A stretch of 64,000 bases of DNA from Streptomyces uncialis. Lineage in GTDB: Bacteria > Actinomycetota > Actinomycetes > Streptomycetales > Streptomycetaceae. The notes beneath the pieces are model-generated. The model had not been told where the DNA came from, did no database searches, and was given only the letters and a program-made list of their open reading frames with translations. Below are positions 1 through 8,409 of the stretch, piece after piece (position 1 is the first letter of the stretch; each line of letters begins with the position of its first letter). The position numbers and the translations under genes were made by a program. Location of the stretch: assembly GCF_036250755.1 (NCBI RefSeq), contig NZ_CP109583.1, positions 62,001 through 126,000 of the forward strand, read 5' to 3'.

Positions 1-380
1 GGCTGTCCCGCGTCCTGGCCGCCGAGGAACTCGGCGAACCGGCCCAGCGACCGGACCGGGTCGATCTCGACCGTGCCTGGCAGGAACGCAGCACACGGTT
101 CCGGACAAGCGGCGACCAGGTCACCGTGCTGGTACGGGTGGACCCGGCGCGGCAGGCGGATCTCGTGGCCACCGCGTTGTCCGTCCGCGTCGAGGAGACC
201 GAGGAAGCCGACGCGGACGGCCGGCTGCGGCTGGAGACGACCTTCCAGGATCCGAGACACGCCGAATGGGCACTGTGGCAGCTCGCCACCAGCGCGGAGG
301 TCCTGGCACCGCAGTGGCTGCGCGACTCCCTGCGCGGCCGCGCCGCCGCGATGGTCACCTGCTACGAGGCGTCGTCCTGA
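1..380 (+). CDS. WYL-domain transcriptional regulator, C-terminal part
   Basis: Partial gene that enters from the left edge; the reading frame starts at base 3 and ends with TGA at 378-380. The visible part has the look of the C-terminal extension (WCX) of WYL regulators: a DLDRAWQ segment, a short strand ending VTVLVRVD, then residues leading to a helix with 'HAEWALWQLATSAEVLAPQWLRDSL'. WYL proteins are usually about 320 residues with an N-terminal helix-turn-helix and a ligand-sensing WYL domain, both outside this window. The ligand cannot be judged. A GC-rich hairpin follows the stop at 407-426. Confidence 0.8.
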   Translation, partial: LSRVLAAEELGEPAQRPDRVDLDRAWQERSTRFRTSGDQVTVLVRVDPARQADLVATALSVRVEETEEADADGRLRLETTFQDPRHAEWALWQLATSAEVLAPQWLRDSLRGRAAAMVTCYEASS

Positions 381-406
381 GCAACCTCGCGCGGCGCACC
401 AACCGA

Positions 407-426
407 CCGCCCGGCGTGCCGGGCGG
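407..426 (+). terminator. GC-rich hairpin after the WYL gene
   Basis: CCGCCCGGC (407-415) pairs with GCCGGGCGG (418-426). It lies 27 bases after the stop codon. There is no T-tract, as is usual for Streptomyces terminators. Confidence 0.55.
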
Positions 427-792
427 GCCGATCCTGCCCGGAGGAGGTCCGACCCGGTACGGGCGCCGGCCGGCCCGCCGCTCGTGGATTCCGTGAGCTT
501 GATGCCCGCCACGCCTCCGGCGGGACGGACGCCCTCACCCGGCCTTCCTGCGTGCGCGGCACCGGCCACCGCGTACGGGAGGGACCCGCGAAAACCAGGG
601 CCACGGACACGGCGCCCGTGTCAGGGCCCCTGGCCGAGCTGCCGCCACCCCGCAGCCCCGCAGCCCCGCAGCCCCGCAGCCCCGCAGCCCCAGGGAAAAC
701 GGGGCGCAGCCGGGCGGGTTCCGGCCGGTCCGGGCAGCCGTCACCGGCGCGTCGGCGCTGCACGCGGCCCTTCGCACCAGTGCCGCCGGGCC
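427..792. other. Intergenic region with a short tandem repeat
   Basis: No gene is supported here. Open frames exist on both strands but they are arginine/proline-rich shadows with no recognisable domain. Bases 651-690 are five exact copies of the octamer CGCAGCCC. The region separates the WYL gene from the convergent MerR-like gene, so it probably carries only 3' ends. Confidence 0.5.
651..690. repeat. Five tandem copies of CGCAGCCC
   Basis: Perfect 8-bp unit repeated five times without interruption. It is a simple-sequence tract likely to vary in copy number between strains; no function is visible. Confidence 0.9.
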
Positions 793-1137
793 TTACGCCC
801 CGTTGCCGGGTGAGTCCGCCGAATCGGCGGCGGCACGGCGGTACTCGGCGTTGATGCGCTGCGCTTCTTCGAGCTGGTCCTCAAGAACGATGATGCGGCA
901 GGCGGCCTCGACGGGGGTCCCCTGGTCGACGAGTTCGCGGGCGCGGGCGGCGATGCGCAGCTGGTAGCGGGAGTAGCGGCGATGGCCGCCCTCGGAGCGG
1001 AGCGGGGTGATGAGGCGGGCCTCGCCGATGGCGCGGAGGAAGCCCTGGGTGGTGCCGAGCATCTCGGCGGCCCGGCCCATGGTGTAGGCGGGGTAGTCGT
1101 CGTCATCGAGACGGCCGAACGAGTCGTCTGCTGTCAT
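793..1137 (-). CDS. MerR-like helix-turn-helix regulator
   Basis: A 114-residue protein. Residues about 15-45 (YPAYTMGRAAEMLGTTQGFLRAIGEA) form a MerR-type winged helix, followed by RSEGGHRRYSRYQ, the usual wing and second helix. A helix with a dimerising look (IVLEDQLEEAQRINAEYR) closes the protein and there is no ligand-binding domain, so it belongs with the short stand-alone MerR/BldC-like regulators. The start at 1137 is chosen because AGGAGAGG lies 6 bases upstream; the longer frame to 1311 runs through a palindrome and is low-complexity. A perfect 32-bp palindrome at 1164-1195 is directly upstream and could be its own operator. Target genes are unknown. Confidence 0.8.
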   Translation of the reverse strand: MTADDSFGRLDDDDYPAYTMGRAAEMLGTTQGFLRAIGEARLITPLRSEGGHRRYSRYQLRIAARARELVDQGTPVEAACRIIVLEDQLEEAQRINAEYRRAAADSADSPGNGA

Positions 1138-1163
1138 TTGCACCTCTCCTGGAACGCGCTGGA

Positions 1164-1195
1164 GGGGCCCTGGTGCCATATGGCACCAGGGCCCC
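1164..1195. promoter_or_regulatory. Perfect 32-bp palindrome upstream of the MerR-like gene
   Basis: Each 16-base arm reads GGGGCCCTGGTGCCAT towards the centre, with no spacer and a CATATG core. It ends 27 bases before the start codon at 1137. It may be an operator for the dimeric regulator, or it may form an RNA hairpin in the 5' leader. Which of the two cannot be told from sequence alone. Confidence 0.6.
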
Positions 1196-2146
1196 GAAGG
1201 AACTGCTACACCATCCGCCGGCCTGGATACTGCGCCGGCCTTCTGTTTCCGCACGCCCGACCACACTGCTGTCGGAGACGCGGGGATCGCGGTTGCTCGA
1301 CCGGAGACCACCTCACTATCGATGTCCTGCGGTACCCGGGCCCAACACTTCCGCCCGGGCGATCCCGATGGCGCTCGGCTCCTCCGTTCTTCCCTCGGTG
1401 ATCAGCAGTCCGCCGATCGCGGACCGCGTACTGTTCTGCACTGCTGGTGGTACGTACCGCTGATGGCCTGGGTGAGCGCCACCTTCCGGAAGCCAGCCCC
1501 GTCGCCTGTCCTGCGTCTTCCCTGGCTTGGAACCCCACTGCCGGACCTCCCGGTGCGCGCGTCCGCAGCCGACGCCTTCACCGAGGTGCTGCTCATTGAC
1601 TTCACTGCTGGGCACCACGTACTTCACCTGCGTGTTACTGCCACCGCGCCGAGCGCGGTCCCACTGATGGCGGCCCCTGACCATTGCGGGCCCACCCGGT
1701 CCGGCTGTCAGTCCCGTCGCCTGTCCTGCGTCTGCTCCGGCTTCGGAACTCCACCGCCGTACCGCGACTGCATGTACTGCTGACCGGCAGTTCGTCTCTG
1801 CCAGGCCCTGCTGATCTCGGCTACAAGAGAAACCATAACCACGCCGCCACCCGATGTCTACTCCGGCCGACATAGATTTTCGCGGGTTGGCAAAGGAGGC
1901 AATCGGCCGCAGAAAGGCGATGAAGACGGTGGGGGCGGAGGAAGGCGGATGAGGGACAGCGGGTTCGGTGGAATCAACGGGCGTAGGGGCGCACCACGGC
2001 TCGCGGGCCGTCCGCGGCGCCCCGGACTGCGGGGAGCAGGATCACGACCGCCTCGGCACCGTGAGCTCCGAAACTCCGGCAGCAAGGCCCCGGGGCGCAC
2101 CGGGCGGCGTGCTGCCGGGCCGGGGGTGCGCGGAGTCCGGCCAGGG
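1196..2146. other. Long intergenic region with lower GC and diverged duplication
   Basis: About 950 bases without a convincing gene. The stretch 1200-1870 is visibly less GC-rich than its surroundings and frames on both strands lack normal Streptomyces third-position bias. It contains a diverged direct repeat (about 1478-1760). From 1870 to 2146 the DNA returns to high GC. It could be the remains of a lost gene or a long regulatory leader. Confidence 0.4.
1478..1760. repeat. Diverged direct repeat, copies about 215 bp apart
   Basis: The 21-mer CCCGTCGCCTGTCCTGCGTCT occurs exactly at 1498-1518 and again at 1713-1733. Similarity continues on both sides with small gaps: GGCTT(C)GGAAC.CCAC.GCCG follows each copy and CCACC..CCGG precedes each. 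Further pieces such as ACTGCTGG...CACGTAC and ACTGATGGC also recur. This suggests an old tandem duplication of roughly 200 bp. Confidence 0.6.
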
Positions 2147-2908
2147 TCAGGAAAAGGGAGTGGGGCGGCGTGGCGGGGGGACGGCCCGCAGGAGTTCCCA
2201 CAGGGGTGCCGGGCCGGCGGCCCATCGGGCGAGGAGATGTCGGTCGACGAGGTGGAGCCGCTGATCGCGGGCGAAGTCCACCGCGTTGGCGGTGAAGCGT
2301 CCGTTGGTGACGAGGACGACGACGTCGCCGTGGTGGACGGGGCGGCCGGTGCCGTTCAGGACGTGGAGGTCGGGTGTGCCGACCGCGGCTCCGGCGAGTC
2401 CCGCCTTACGGTGCTTGCACTGGACGACCCAACGGCGGCCGAAGGGATCAGTGGCCTTCACATCGGCGCCGTTGTCACCCGCTCCCCCGACCTGGACGGC
2501 GTCCGGGCAGCCGTCACGGCGCATCAGGTCGCGCACGGCATGCTCGAACTGCCGGTGATGCAGGGCGTCGATCTGCGGCATCGCGTACCGCAGTCCGCGC
2601 TGTCGAACGCGTTCCCACCGGGCCCGCTCCCGTCGGCGCACCCCCCAGAAGACAAGCCCGCCCCCGACGGCTGCCAGCAGCAGGGCGGCGACAACCGGAT
2701 GCGCGGCCAGCCACCGCAGCGCCCCCTCGACCACGCTCCACACCACCGCCACGGCGAACAGGCCGACAGCCGCCTGTTCCCAGCCCGAACTCCCGCCCCG
2801 ACGCCGCCGGGCCGCTCCCGTTCCCCGGGCGGTTCCCCGAACCGGTCGCCGGACCGGCCGCCGGACCTGTCCACGTCCCGCTCGGCGAGCAGGTCGTCGC
2901 GGGCTCAC
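2147..2908 (-). CDS. Membrane-anchored Mrr-type restriction endonuclease domain protein
   Basis: Counting from the GTG at 2908 the protein has 253 residues. A very basic N-terminus (residues 1-40) is followed by two hydrophobic helices (about 45-65 and 71-90). The C-terminal domain from about 112 matches the Mrr catalytic fold: 'QFEHAVRDLMRRDGC', then GADV (D149) and the QCK motif (Q163, K165), the D-(E/Q)xK metal-binding core. Mrr-like nucleases cut modified DNA; membrane-tethered versions with this layout are common in actinobacteria and their role is unclear. The start is uncertain: an ATG at 2977 extends the basic tail and neither start has a strong ribosome site. It stands alone. Confidence 0.75.
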   Translation of the reverse strand: MSPRRPARRAGRGQVRRPVRRPVRGTARGTGAARRRRGGSSGWEQAAVGLFAVAVVWSVVEGALRWLAAHPVVAALLLAAVGGGLVFWGVRRRERARWERVRQRGLRYAMPQIDALHHRQFEHAVRDLMRRDGCPDAVQVGGAGDNGADVKATDPFGRRWVVQCKHRKAGLAGAAVGTPDLHVLNGTGRPVHHGDVVVLVTNGRFTANAVDFARDQRLHLVDRHLLARWAAGPAPLWELLRAVPPPRRPTPFS

Positions 2909-3409
2909 AGACCACCGCCACCGGCCACGCGGACAAATCCGCCTGCCACCGACATACGCTGCCCCCCTGTGTTGCACGGCAAGCGACGCACCCGAACCCG
3001 TTCCCGGTACGCCACTGCGCCCAGTACGGACGCTCCCGGCCCTCCTGTGTACTCACCGAGGGACGGCACCACGGCCGACTCGGGAGGGAACGGCCACAAA
3101 ACGACTGTCCTGGCCGGAACAGGCGTCCCCGGAAGGACACCGGGAGCGAGGCCGACCGCGCCGTCCGCCAGCACAGGACCCCACCCCGCCAGGGCAGGAC
3201 TCCCGCCAGCCGACGTAGGGATCCCGCCGGCCGGTACCGCGAGGCCGGAGCCATCACCCTGCCGCCTCCGGAGCCAGCCGAAGGTGTGGTTTGGGGCCGG
3301 TTGCTCCGCACAGCGGTACACGAACACCCGACCCTGGACCGGGCGGCACACCAGCCTCTCCCAGCACGCGAGCCAAGCCCCATTCCGGAATCCGGAGCAA
3401 GGAGAAGAC
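2909..3409. other. Intergenic region between divergent genes
   Basis: About 500 bases between the nuclease gene and the small lectin-like gene on the other strand. It must hold both promoters, but I see no clear operator, repeat or RNA structure. The last 15 bases carry the AAGGAGAAG ribosome site of the next gene. Confidence 0.4.
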
Positions 3410-3664
3410 ATGGCCACGTACGAGACCGAGATCCACACCGGCGGAGGAGGGTGGCAGCCGGACGAGCCACTCACCCTGTCCCTCGCCAACCGCACGGACG
3501 TCGTCCCCGAGAACGGTGCTCCCTCCACCGGCACCACCGTCAGCTGGTCCGGCGACGCGGGCAACGGCACCGTCACCTTCTTCGACAACGGCAGCTCGTT
3601 CCAGGGAACCGCCCAGTTCCCGGACGAAGGGCCGGTGGGCTACCGGGGAAACCGGGTCGACTGA
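3410..3664 (+). CDS. Small OAA-lectin-like protein (weak match)
   Basis: An 84-residue protein without signal peptide or membrane segment, started by ATG with AAGGAGAAG 4-5 bases upstream. The layout GGGGWQP (residues 11-17), an L..R..VV segment, TGTTVSWSG, QGTAQF and a final EGPVGYRG (73-80) resembles one repeat of the OAA family of high-mannose-binding agglutinins, whose repeats run GGxxxxWxPGG...GT..Y.GEGPIGFR. Known OAA lectins have two or four such repeats; this has one. Identity is an inference from motif order, not a database match. A strong hairpin terminator follows at 3681-3717. Confidence 0.5.
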   Translation: MATYETEIHTGGGGWQPDEPLTLSLANRTDVVPENGAPSTGTTVSWSGDAGNGTVTFFDNGSSFQGTAQFPDEGPVGYRGNRVD

Positions 3665-3680
3665 CCCGTTGACCGGAGCA

Positions 3681-3717
3681 GCGCGGGCCCTGTCCGACGA
3701 CCGGACAGGGCCCGCGC
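3681..3717. terminator. Strong hairpin terminator between convergent genes
   Basis: GCGCGGGCCCTGTCCG (3681-3696) pairs perfectly with CGGACAGGGCCCGCGC (3702-3717) around a 5-base loop. It starts 17 bases after the lectin-like gene and can also serve the SDR gene coming from the other side. Confidence 0.85.
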
Positions 3718-3840
3718 GCCGCCTCATACAGTTCCCGGCGTCCACCCGCCGTGCTGCGCCGTCGGGCCCCGGTCCCCCGCCCCGGCGCAGGAGGCGGTGG
3801 ACCAGCCAACGGCGGGACACGGCGTCGGGCGTCGGTGCGG

Positions 3841-4620
3841 TCAGTGGGAGGTCCAGCCGCCATCGACAGGCAGCACCGCACCTGTGAGGTAGGAAGCCGC
3901 CGGACCGGCCAACAGGAGTGCCGCGCCTACGAGTTCACCGGGGTCCGCCCAGCGTCCCATGGGGACCTGGTGTTCGAGGAAGTCCCGGACACGCGGGTCG
4001 TCGTCGGCGCCCTCGTTCAGCGGTGTGCGAAAAGGCCCGGGAGCCAGCGCGTTGACGCAGATGCCGGTGCCCGCGAGCTCGGCGCCGAGACTGCGGGTGA
4101 GCTGGACCACCGCGCCCTTGCTGGCCGCGTATCCGGCCCGGCCCGCGGCACCGACCAGTCCCAGAGCGCTGGCCATGGTGACGATGCGGCCGTACCCGGC
4201 TGCGCGCATCACCGGTACGACCGCCTGGCAGGCGAGGAAGGTTCCGACGACGTTGACGTCCAGGCAGCGGCGCAGCGTGGTGGCGTCGAGCTCGTCCAGG
4301 GTGCCTCGGGCCTGGATCCCGGCGCTGGTCACCAGTATGTCCAGGCGGCCGTGCCGGTCGACGATGTCGCGGACGAGGCCGCGGACCGAGTCGTCCTCGG
4401 TCACGTCGCAGGCCGTACCTGAAGCGGTGGCGCCGGTGCGGGCGGCGATTTCAGCCGCCGTCCGCTCGCACGCCTCCGCCCGTCGTCCGGCGACCACCAC
4501 GGCGGCACCGGCGGACGCCAGGCCCAGCGCGATGGCCCGGCCCAGCCCGGTCGAGCCCCCGGTGACCAGCGCCACCTGCCCGGTGAGGTCCGTGCCCGGG
4601 CCGACGGAGTCCCCGGTCAC
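3841..4620 (-). CDS. SDR family oxidoreductase
   Basis: A 259-residue classical short-chain dehydrogenase. TGGSTGLG (20-27) binds NAD(P), S151, Y164 and K168 form the active site (YAASK), and the C-terminus has the usual PGPFRTPL and [14 protein letters not shown] segments. The NNAG motif is TSAG (98-101), a tolerated change. It resembles the gluconate/3-oxoacyl reductase subgroup but the substrate is unknown. The start ATG overlaps the stop of the YbaK-like gene by 4 bases, so the two are translated from one transcript. Confidence 0.88.
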   Translation of the reverse strand: MTGDSVGPGTDLTGQVALVTGGSTGLGRAIALGLASAGAAVVVAGRRAEACERTAAEIAARTGATASGTACDVTEDDSVRGLVRDIVDRHGRLDILVTSAGIQARGTLDELDATTLRRCLDVNVVGTFLACQAVVPVMRAAGYGRIVTMASALGLVGAAGRAGYAASKGAVVQLTRSLGAELAGTGICVNALAPGPFRTPLNEGADDDPRVRDFLEHQVPMGRWADPGELVGAALLLAGPAASYLTGAVLPVDGGWTSH

Positions 4621-5084
4621 GGGCCGACGGGGAGCAGGAGCCCGCCCGTGAGCCGGAGGAGTTCACCGGCGGTGGTGGGGAAGACCGTACGGGGTGTCCC
4701 GGCGGCGGCCCAGAGCTGGGGGTATTCGGTCAGCGCCGCGTCGACCACGGCGGGAAGCACCTGGGGGTGGCCGACCGGGGCCACGCCGCCGATCGCCTGT
4801 CCGGTGGCCTGGCGTACTTGTTCGGGGGTGGCACGCCGGAGCTTGCCGCGGCCCCACCGGGCGGCGAGCGCTTCGGTGTCCACCTTGTGCCGACCGCTGG
4901 TCAGGACCGGAACGGGCTGGTCGTCGGAGAGGAAGACGAGGCTGTTGGCGATCGCGCCCACGTCGCAGCCCAGGGCCTCGGCGGCTTCGACGGCCGTGCG
5001 CGTCGACTCCGTCAGCTCACGCACCTGGCCCGCGACACCGGCCGCGGCGAGGACGCGGGCCACCTCCATGCTGCGAGCGGGCAT
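4617..5084 (-). CDS. YbaK/EbsC-type prolyl-tRNA editing domain protein
   Basis: A 155-residue stand-alone deacylase of the YbaK/ProX family, which hydrolyses mischarged aminoacyl-tRNA. Typical features are '[22 protein letters not shown]', the [10 protein letters not shown] segment, '[24 protein letters not shown]' and the [18 protein letters not shown] end. The start at 5084 (MPARSMEV) has AAAGG 7 bases upstream; a second ATG at 5069 is possible. It is the first gene of a two-gene unit with the SDR and overlaps it by 4 bases. The pairing itself has no obvious biochemical logic. Confidence 0.85.
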   Translation of the reverse strand: MPARSMEVARVLAAAGVAGQVRELTESTRTAVEAAEALGCDVGAIANSLVFLSDDQPVPVLTSGRHKVDTEALAARWGRGKLRRATPEQVRQATGQAIGGVAPVGHPQVLPAVVDAALTEYPQLWAAAGTPRTVFPTTAGELLRLTGGLLLPVGP

Positions 5085-5199
5085 GAGCGTGCCTTTCTGA
5101 GGGGGCATCGGAGCACAGCGGTCAGCGCCTGCTGTCGCCGGATGCGGGGACGCTGGTGCGGGGACACGCTTCGGGGCAGGCCCCGGGCGCGGATCACCT

Positions 5200-6123
5200 T
5201 CAGGCGCGCTGGGCCCGGTCGTACACCGCCTTGGCCGTGGTGCGCAGTATCTCTCCGTACATCTTGGTCGGCTCCGTGGAGTCGAGGGAGGCATTGACCG
5301 AGACCAGGGTGCCCTTGCCTGTGGTGGTGTTGAAGTCGGCGAACCAGGGGCCGCCGCTGGCACCGCCGGACAGGTTGCAGCGGATCACCTGCGAGCCGTG
5401 CTCCTTCTTCGCCGTGCCGGTGCAGCGCAGGAGTTCCTCCCCGAGGTACGGGCGGGTGGCGGAGTAGCCGAGTGCGGAGATGGCGCCGCTCACAGGGCGG
5501 TTGAACGCGATGGCCTGACTGCCGACGACGTCGGTCAGCTTGCGGCCGTTCTTGTCGGCGTCGACGGCCAGGGCAGCCATGTCGTTGACCGAATCGTTCT
5601 GCCAGGCGCGCGGGGCGGCGGCGGCGCGGACCGCGAAGGCGCCGTACGGCTGCTTGCCCTTGTGGTAGCCGGGGACGAACACCATGTCGGTGTTGGTGTT
5701 GTAGGGAGAGGAACCCCGGCGCACGCAGTGGGCCGCGGTCATCACGACGGATTTGTTGGCGCTCTTCACGGCGGTGCCCGAGCACCAGGTGTCGGCTCCG
5801 GTGGCGTTGACGAAGAAGAGTCGTCCCACGGTCTTGAGGGTGCTGCCGCGCCAGGGCTTGGCATTCGGGCCGGTCGGTCCCAGGTCCACGGACTTGCCGA
5901 CGGCCTTGATACGGGCGGGCTTCCAGTAGGCGAGAGCCGCCTTGCGCTCCTGGGCTGTGTACTTCAGGACGGAGACCGGGTCGGCCGCGGCGGCGGGTGC
6001 CGCCTGGGCGGGCATGGCGGCCGACGGGACCGGGGCGGCGAGGGCGAGGACCGTACCGGCCACGGCGAGTCCTGCGGCCGGGCCACGAAGACGCCGGATC
6101 GCGGAAGTGGGGGTCTCGGGCAT
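5200..6123 (-). CDS. Secreted trypsin-like serine protease
   Basis: A 307-residue chymotrypsin-fold protease with a signal peptide (residues 1-about 45: twin-like RR, hydrophobic stretch, ends near AQAAPAAAA). The catalytic triad is visible: H132 in VMTAAHC, D181 in VNDMAAL, S256 in GGASGGPW. C114 and C133 flank the histidine, and C234 and C249 lie before the serine. A segment of about 60 residues between the signal and the core may be a propeptide. The start at 6123 is supported by GAGGAGAC 8 bases upstream. The same family is widespread in Streptomyces as V8/glutamyl-endopeptidase-like or trypsin-like secreted enzymes; the cleavage preference is unknown. Confidence 0.85.
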   Translation of the reverse strand: MPETPTSAIRRLRGPAAGLAVAGTVLALAAPVPSAAMPAQAAPAAAADPVSVLKYTAQERKAALAYWKPARIKAVGKSVDLGPTGPNAKPWRGSTLKTVGRLFFVNATGADTWCSGTAVKSANKSVVMTAAHCVRRGSSPYNTNTDMVFVPGYHKGKQPYGAFAVRAAAAPRAWQNDSVNDMAALAVDADKNGRKLTDVVGSQAIAFNRPVSGAISALGYSATRPYLGEELLRCTGTAKKEHGSQVIRCNLSGGASGGPWFADFNTTTGKGTLVSVNASLDSTEPTKMYGEILRTTAKAVYDRAQRA

Positions 6124-6427
6124 GGCGGTTGTCTCCTCGGTTGGTGCGGGCAGCGGGCGGGCTGTCCGTTCGATCTTCAGGAGCGCGGAACCGGGCTGCC
6201 CGGTTGGCGCTGTCGCTGTCCTGTGACACGCGCGTGCGGATACGCGGACACACGCCCGGCGAACCCGCCGCCTGGGCGAACGGCCCGGAGCGGTTGGCCC
6301 CGGCGAACTGTCGGTGAGCCCGGCCACGGCGGATTGGGACAGAGCCCGTTTGGACGGAGCCGGTTCGGCGGTGCCGATCTTCGCGCTGATCCCACCTCAA
6401 CCGCAGATGGACAAGGGGCATTCGCCC
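6124..6427. other. Promoter region of the serine protease
   Basis: About 300 bases with no gene. It must hold the protease promoter and the 3' end of the membrane HTH gene upstream. I see no clear inverted repeat or -10/-35 pair. Confidence 0.35.
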
Positions 6428-8233
6428 TCATGCCCGAGGAGGCCGGATCAGGTCCCTGAGCTCCCCGGGTCCGGCACTCGCCGGGTCATCCGGTCCATCC
6501 GGTCCATCCGGGGCGTCCGGGCTGGCCGGTCCATCTGGGCTGGCCGGGCTGGCCGGGTGGGGATCGTCACCGGAGCGGGTGGCAGGGTCCTCCCCCGCAA
6601 CCGGGACCCAGCGCCGGGTGTTGGTGTCGTACAGATAGGCGGGCCCGCCTTGGACCGCGCTCGTACGGAACGGTCGGCCGCCGTCGTCGATCCGTACGCT
6701 CCCCGAGCGGTCGCCGCTGCTCCACTCCAGCTCCAGATACCAGTCGCAGTCACACTTCACCGTGCGGCCGGTGACGAGCAGGATCTCCGGGTCCCGGACC
6801 GAGACCCGGTACGGGAACGAGACGGCCGGGATCTTCACCCCTGAGTCGTTGCCGGGCACGGAACGCGCCGCCGGGCGGGCTGCGTCGAGGTCGGCATCGA
6901 ACGTCCGGGGGGTCATCAGCCCTCCGCAGCCCATGCTCATCCCGTAGACGTTCCGGGGCCGCGGGGGACGCTGGGCGGCCACCCGGACGCGGAGCGCCTG
7001 AAGCACCACCGCCTGCTCGTCGCTGCCCTGGACGGTCACCCTGACCAGGGTGTCGCCCCCATGGACCGCCCCCAGGGAGCGGGCCCAGGGCTCGGCGTCG
7101 GACACGGAGGGCGGCGGGGGGACCGCCGCCGGCGCGCGGTCGACGATGTAGGAGTGGCTGCATCCGTTCGCCCAGATGTGCTGGTCGACACCCCAGGTGA
7201 ACGGCAGGGCGTCGTTTCGAGGCTTTGTGTCCTCGACGGGTTCCGGGGACGCCGTACGGGAGCCGGTGCGGCTCGGGCCCGCAGAGGTCGAAGGACCGGC
7301 CGGTGGTCCGGAAGTGGTCGCCCGGGGCGAAGCGGACCCGGAGGGCCGGGCGGGCGGAGGGGGCTGCCGGGTGGACAGGGAGGGCAGGGCGGAGGAGGAG
7401 GCCGAGGTCGACGAGCTACCCGTGGGGCCGGAGGCGAGCGCGGAAGTGGCCCCGGCGCCCGCGTGCCGTGGGCCGGTGGCGCGCTCCCTGCCGACCTGGC
7501 CGTCCGGACCTTCCGAGGTGAACGGCGAGCGCTCGAACGCCAGCAGGACAATAAGGGTGAGGGTGGTCGCGAAGGCGACCAGCCCGGTGGTACGGGCCGC
7601 CCGGCGCCGCCACCGTCGTAACTCCGGTGGCACGACAGCCTTGCTCGACTCCCGTCGTGACCCGTCGACCACCCGTTCCTTCAAGGCGGCGCTGGGATCG
7701 GGGGAATCCCCGACGGCGGCGGTTCCGACGCCCTCCAGGACCTCGGGCTCTTCGGGCTCTTCGGGTGCTTCGGGTGCTTCGGGGACTTCGGGGATCTCCG
7801 GTGCTTCAGGAGACACCGACCCGTCGCCGCCTTCCGGGACGGCCCCGCCGCGGCCCGGTCCCGGCAGCTGCTCCGGCCCCTCGGCCGTACTCCGCTCCGG
7901 CTCGGTGGCCGCACTCCGCTCCGCTTCCGTCGCCGCGCGCCGCTCCTGCGTCCCGGCAGCCGCCGCCTCCTGACGTCTGCGGCGCTCCCCGTCCGCCAGT
8001 ACCCAGAGGCGGTGCAGCGCGACGAGTGCCTCGCCCCGGCACCCGCACAGCGACGCCAGCCGTTCGATCGGGGCGAACTCCAGCGGCACGGTGCGACCGG
8101 AGCAGTAGCGGTGGAGGGTGGACGCGCTGACTCCCACCCGGCGGGCCAGAGCTCCGTAGCTGCGCCCCGACGCCTCCCGCATCTCGCCCAGTCGGCGTGC
8201 GAACGCCTCGGTCTCCGACTCCCACGCGCTCAA
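6428..8233 (-). CDS. Membrane-spanning helix-turn-helix protein
   Basis: About 601 residues from the TTG at 8233 (GGGGAG about 9 bases upstream); longer starts are possible. The N-terminal 60 residues are a Cro/Xre-type HTH (SYGALARRVGVSASTLHRYCSG). A Glu/Pro-rich linker contains a repeat PEVPEAPEAPEEPEEPE, encoded by 9-bp DNA repeats near 7735-7800. One membrane helix (TTGLVAFATTLTLIVLLAF) follows a basic stretch, then a Ser/Pro-rich spacer and an exported domain with WANGCSHSYIVDR and a CDCDWYLELEWSSG core. It ends in a PDGPASPD repeat. This architecture is common in Streptomyces; how the outside domain acts on the DNA-binding part is unknown. Divergent from the small secreted genes. Confidence 0.8.
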   Translation of the reverse strand: MSAWESETEAFARRLGEMREASGRSYGALARRVGVSASTLHRYCSGRTVPLEFAPIERLASLCGCRGEALVALHRLWVLADGERRRRQEAAAAGTQERRAATEAERSAATEPERSTAEGPEQLPGPGRGGAVPEGGDGSVSPEAPEIPEVPEAPEAPEEPEEPEVLEGVGTAAVGDSPDPSAALKERVVDGSRRESSKAVVPPELRRWRRRAARTTGLVAFATTLTLIVLLAFERSPFTSEGPDGQVGRERATGPRHAGAGATSALASGPTGSSSTSASSSALPSLSTRQPPPPARPSGSASPRATTSGPPAGPSTSAGPSRTGSRTASPEPVEDTKPRNDALPFTWGVDQHIWANGCSHSYIVDRAPAAVPPPPSVSDAEPWARSLGAVHGGDTLVRVTVQGSDEQAVVLQALRVRVAAQRPPRPRNVYGMSMGCGGLMTPRTFDADLDAARPAARSVPGNDSGVKIPAVSFPYRVSVRDPEILLVTGRTVKCDCDWYLELEWSSGDRSGSVRIDDGGRPFRTSAVQGGPAYLYDTNTRRWVPVAGEDPATRSGDDPHPASPASPDGPASPDAPDGPDGPDDPASAGPGELRDLIRPPRA

Positions 8234-8235
8234 CC

Positions 8236-8323
8236 GTTCCAGCTCCCCAGCGTTCCAGTGCGGCGTTCCACCCCTGTCGGGTAATCCCACATCAGTGGGG
8301 GTGGAATGGTTCCACCGTTCCAC
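8236..8323. promoter_or_regulatory. Cluster of five GTTCCA motifs between divergent genes
   Basis: GTTCCA occurs at 8236, 8252, 8265, 8309 and 8317 within 88 bases. GTGGAA (8301-8306) and TTCCAC (8310-8315) form an inverted repeat with a 3-base centre. The cluster lies between the HTH gene and the small secreted protein genes and may be a multi-site operator for the HTH protein. Confidence 0.5.
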
Positions 8324-8409
8324 CAGTGGCCACCGTGCTTGCCGCCGTTCGCCGGGCTGCCGAAGCTGTTGATCGTCAAGTCGACCGCTCAACAGGGGGA
8401 AGCGACTCC

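Noticed and set aside
1316..1873. 185-codon minus-strand frame in the repeat region
   Set aside because: Third-position GC is too low for a gene of this genome and the repeated GQATGL motif appears in two different frames, which fits duplicated non-coding DNA.
1949..3664. A 571-codon frame on the plus strand ending in the lectin-like protein
   Set aside because: It runs antisense through the Mrr-type nuclease gene, is arginine/proline-rich and has no domain before the ATG at 3410, which has its own ribosome site.
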